Positions 58,034-59,226 of a stretch of DNA of 59,226 nt are shown here, piece after piece. The notes beneath the pieces were generated by a model. It was not told where the DNA came from. It was given only the letters and a program-made list of their open reading frames with translations, and did no database searches. The stretch's first letter is position 1. Every line of letters begins with the position of its first letter. The position numbers and the translations under genes were made by a program. The stretch is taken from NCBI GenBank assembly GCA_046565765.1, contig JBKHXX010000064.1:1-59226 (forward strand), given 5' to 3'. The stretch is from JBFMCT01 sp046565765 (lineage in GTDB: Bacteria > Actinomycetota > Acidimicrobiia > Acidimicrobiales > AC-14).

Positions 58034-59226
58034 TTGTCCAGGTCCTACGACGCCATCGTCGTCGGCGCCCGCTGCGCCGGCTCGCCCACGGCCATGCTCC
58101 TCGCCCGGCAGGGCTTCCGCGTGCTGCTGGTGGACCGGTCGTCGTTCCCCAGCGACACCGTCTCGACGCTCGCCATCCACGCCACCGGCCTCGCCGCCCT
58201 CGAACGTTGGGGGCTCCTCGACCCGGTCACGGCCACCGGATGCCCCCCCATCTCGACGTACTCCTTCGACTTCGAGGCGTTCGTGATCTCGGGTACCCCC
58301 AAAGCGGTGCACGGGATCAGCGGGGCCTACGCGCCCAGGCGAACGGTGCTCGACAAGATCCTCGTCGATGCCGCCGCCGACGCAGGCGCCGAGGTGCGCG
58401 AGCGCTTCACCGTCGAGGAGATCCTGGTCGAGGAGGGCACAGTCGTCGGGCTGCGCGGCCGTGACGAGCACGGGAGGCCGGTGGTCGAGCGGGCGCGGGT
58501 CGTGGTGGGGGCCGACGGGCACAACTCCCGGGTGGCCAAGGCCGTCGGCGCCGAGGTCTACGGGGACCTACCGGTGCTCGAGTATGCCTTCTACACCTTC
58601 TGGAGCGGGCTTCCGGTCGACGGGTTCCCCGTGTGGATCCGAGGCGACCGGGGCATCGCGGCCGTCCCCACCAACGACGACCTCACGCTGATGCTCGTGG
58701 GTTGCCCGGCGGGCCAGGCGGCGGAGTTCAAGGCGGACGTGGAGGCCAACTACCTGGCTGCGGTCGACCGCGTTCCCGAGCTCGCCGACCGGCTGCGCAC
58801 CGCCACCCGCGAGGACCGCTTCCGGGTGGGCGGCGTGCCCAACTTCTTCCGCACGCCCTTCGGCCCCGGCTGGGCGCTCGTCGGCGACGCCGGCTACACG
58901 CGGGACCCGGTGACCGCCCAGGGCATCAGCGACGCCTTCGTCGGCGCCGAGCAGTGCACCCGCGCTCTCGTCGAGGCGTTCGAAGGGGTCCGGCCGTTCG
59001 AGGAGGCGATGGCCGACTACCAGCGGGCGCGCGACGCCCGCGTCTCGCCGATCTACGAGTTCACCACCCAACTGGCGACGCTGGAGCCTCCGCCCCCGGA
59101 GATGCAGCAGCTCCTCGCTGCGGTGGCCCGCAGCCAGCCGGCGATGGACGCCTTCGTGAGCGTCGTCGCCGGCTCGCTGTCGCCGGCCGACTTCTTCGCC
59201 CCCGAGCACGTCCAGAGCATCATGGC
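58034..59226 (+). CDS. FAD-dependent oxidoreductase (geranylgeranyl-reductase/PHBH-like), truncated by window end
   Basis: At least 397 aa, no stop before the window end. The Rossmann motif YDAIVVGARCAGSPTAMLLA opens the protein, RARVVVGADGHNSRVAKAVG is the second FAD motif and WALVGDAGYTRDPVTAQGIS the third, as in aromatic hydroxylases and geranylgeranyl reductases. It would hydroxylate or reduce an organic substrate. GGAGG (58025-58029) before TTG 58034 favours that start; an ATG at 58022 would add four residues. It follows the BTAD regulator by about 100 bases. Confidence 0.88.
   Translation, partial: MSRSYDAIVVGARCAGSPTAMLLARQGFRVLLVDRSSFPSDTVSTLAIHATGLAALERWGLLDPVTATGCPPISTYSFDFEAFVISGTPKAVHGISGAYAPRRTVLDKILVDAAADAGAEVRERFTVEEILVEEGTVVGLRGRDEHGRPVVERARVVVGADGHNSRVAKAVGAEVYGDLPVLEYAFYTFWSGLPVDGFPVWIRGDRGIAAVPTNDDLTLMLVGCPAGQAAEFKADVEANYLAAVDRVPELADRLRTATREDRFRVGGVPNFFRTPFGPGWALVGDAGYTRDPVTAQGISDAFVGAEQCTRALVEAFEGVRPFEEAMADYQRARDARVSPIYEFTTQLATLEPPPPEMQQLLAAVARSQPAMDAFVSVVAGSLSPADFFAPEHVQSIM

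Noticed and set aside
1..59226. CRISPR arrays, insertion sequences, prophage genes, tRNA or rRNA genes
   Set aside because: No regularly spaced repeats, transposase or phage motifs, or structured RNA genes were found on either strand by reading; a covariance-model search was not possible.

Overview
The window looks like chromosomal DNA from a very GC-rich actinobacterium, most likely class Acidimicrobiia or a near relative. The actinobacterial call rests on a WhiB1-type Fe-S regulator, two GAF-ANTAR proteins, a PdtaS-type sensor kinase next to whiB1 (as in Mycobacterium tuberculosis), the phosphatase/DUF3090/SCO1664 trio, DUF3107, an F420-type (LLM) oxidoreductase and an FrhB-like protein. 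The class-level call is inference. I see no rRNA, tRNA, CRISPR array, insertion sequence or prophage. Coding density is extreme: no gene-free stretch exceeds about 200 bases.

Layout. 5-8520: LLM oxidoreductase; two convergent GAF-ANTAR paralogs around an 84-aa ORF; a methyltransferase; a LigD-like PE-polymerase without ligase; a Na/Pi-like transporter; an acetyltransferase and a ParB-like protein. 8483-18439 (minus): a four-gene sugar-type ABC transporter, MobA-DUF6457, FdhD, a PP2C phosphatase fused to an anti-sigma kinase, and a short FtsH. 18587-25700: a DUF6390-like protein, an HxlR regulator facing two trypsin-like PDZ proteases, then pirin, an MFS exporter and a beta-propeller (minus), and an SGNH hydrolase. 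25697-35589: flippase-like protein, amine oxidase, DinB-like protein, a frame-broken alpha-amylase, a membrane protein, an AlkA-like glycosylase and an aldehyde dehydrogenase, opposed by an Asp-box protein with a paralogous membrane protein.

35723-42788: Fpg, FrhB-like protein, SRPBCC protein, TauE/SafE transporter, family 5 uracil-DNA glycosylase, the conserved phosphatase/DUF3090/SCO1664 cluster, an unknown 327-aa protein and a small HTH protein. 42841-46626: an orphan Clp-N protein, an RsbW-like kinase with its sigma factor, a lipid kinase and whiB1. 46819-52725 (minus): a tight six-gene run of mrp, lgt, DUF3107, two ArsA/Get3-like ATPases and pdtaS. 52904-59226: a SufR-like regulator, a cysteine desulfurase, a large BTAD regulator and an FAD oxidoreductase cut by the window end.

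Themes. Fe-S handling: Mrp, SufR, cysteine desulfurase and WhiB1 lie within 9 kb, with a mirrored 17-base motif between mrp and sufR. General stress signalling: RsbW/sigma, PP2C, ANTAR and PdtaS. The most unusual items are a triple 8-bp tandem repeat that removes the normal start of the cysteine desulfurase, a perfect CRP-type site in the whiB1 leader, a palindromic operator between HxlR and the proteases, recurring CTAG tail-to-tail gene ends, and two genes with apparent frame breaks (beta-propeller, amylase). The frame breaks may be sequence errors. No clearly new multi-gene defence or biosynthetic system was found.
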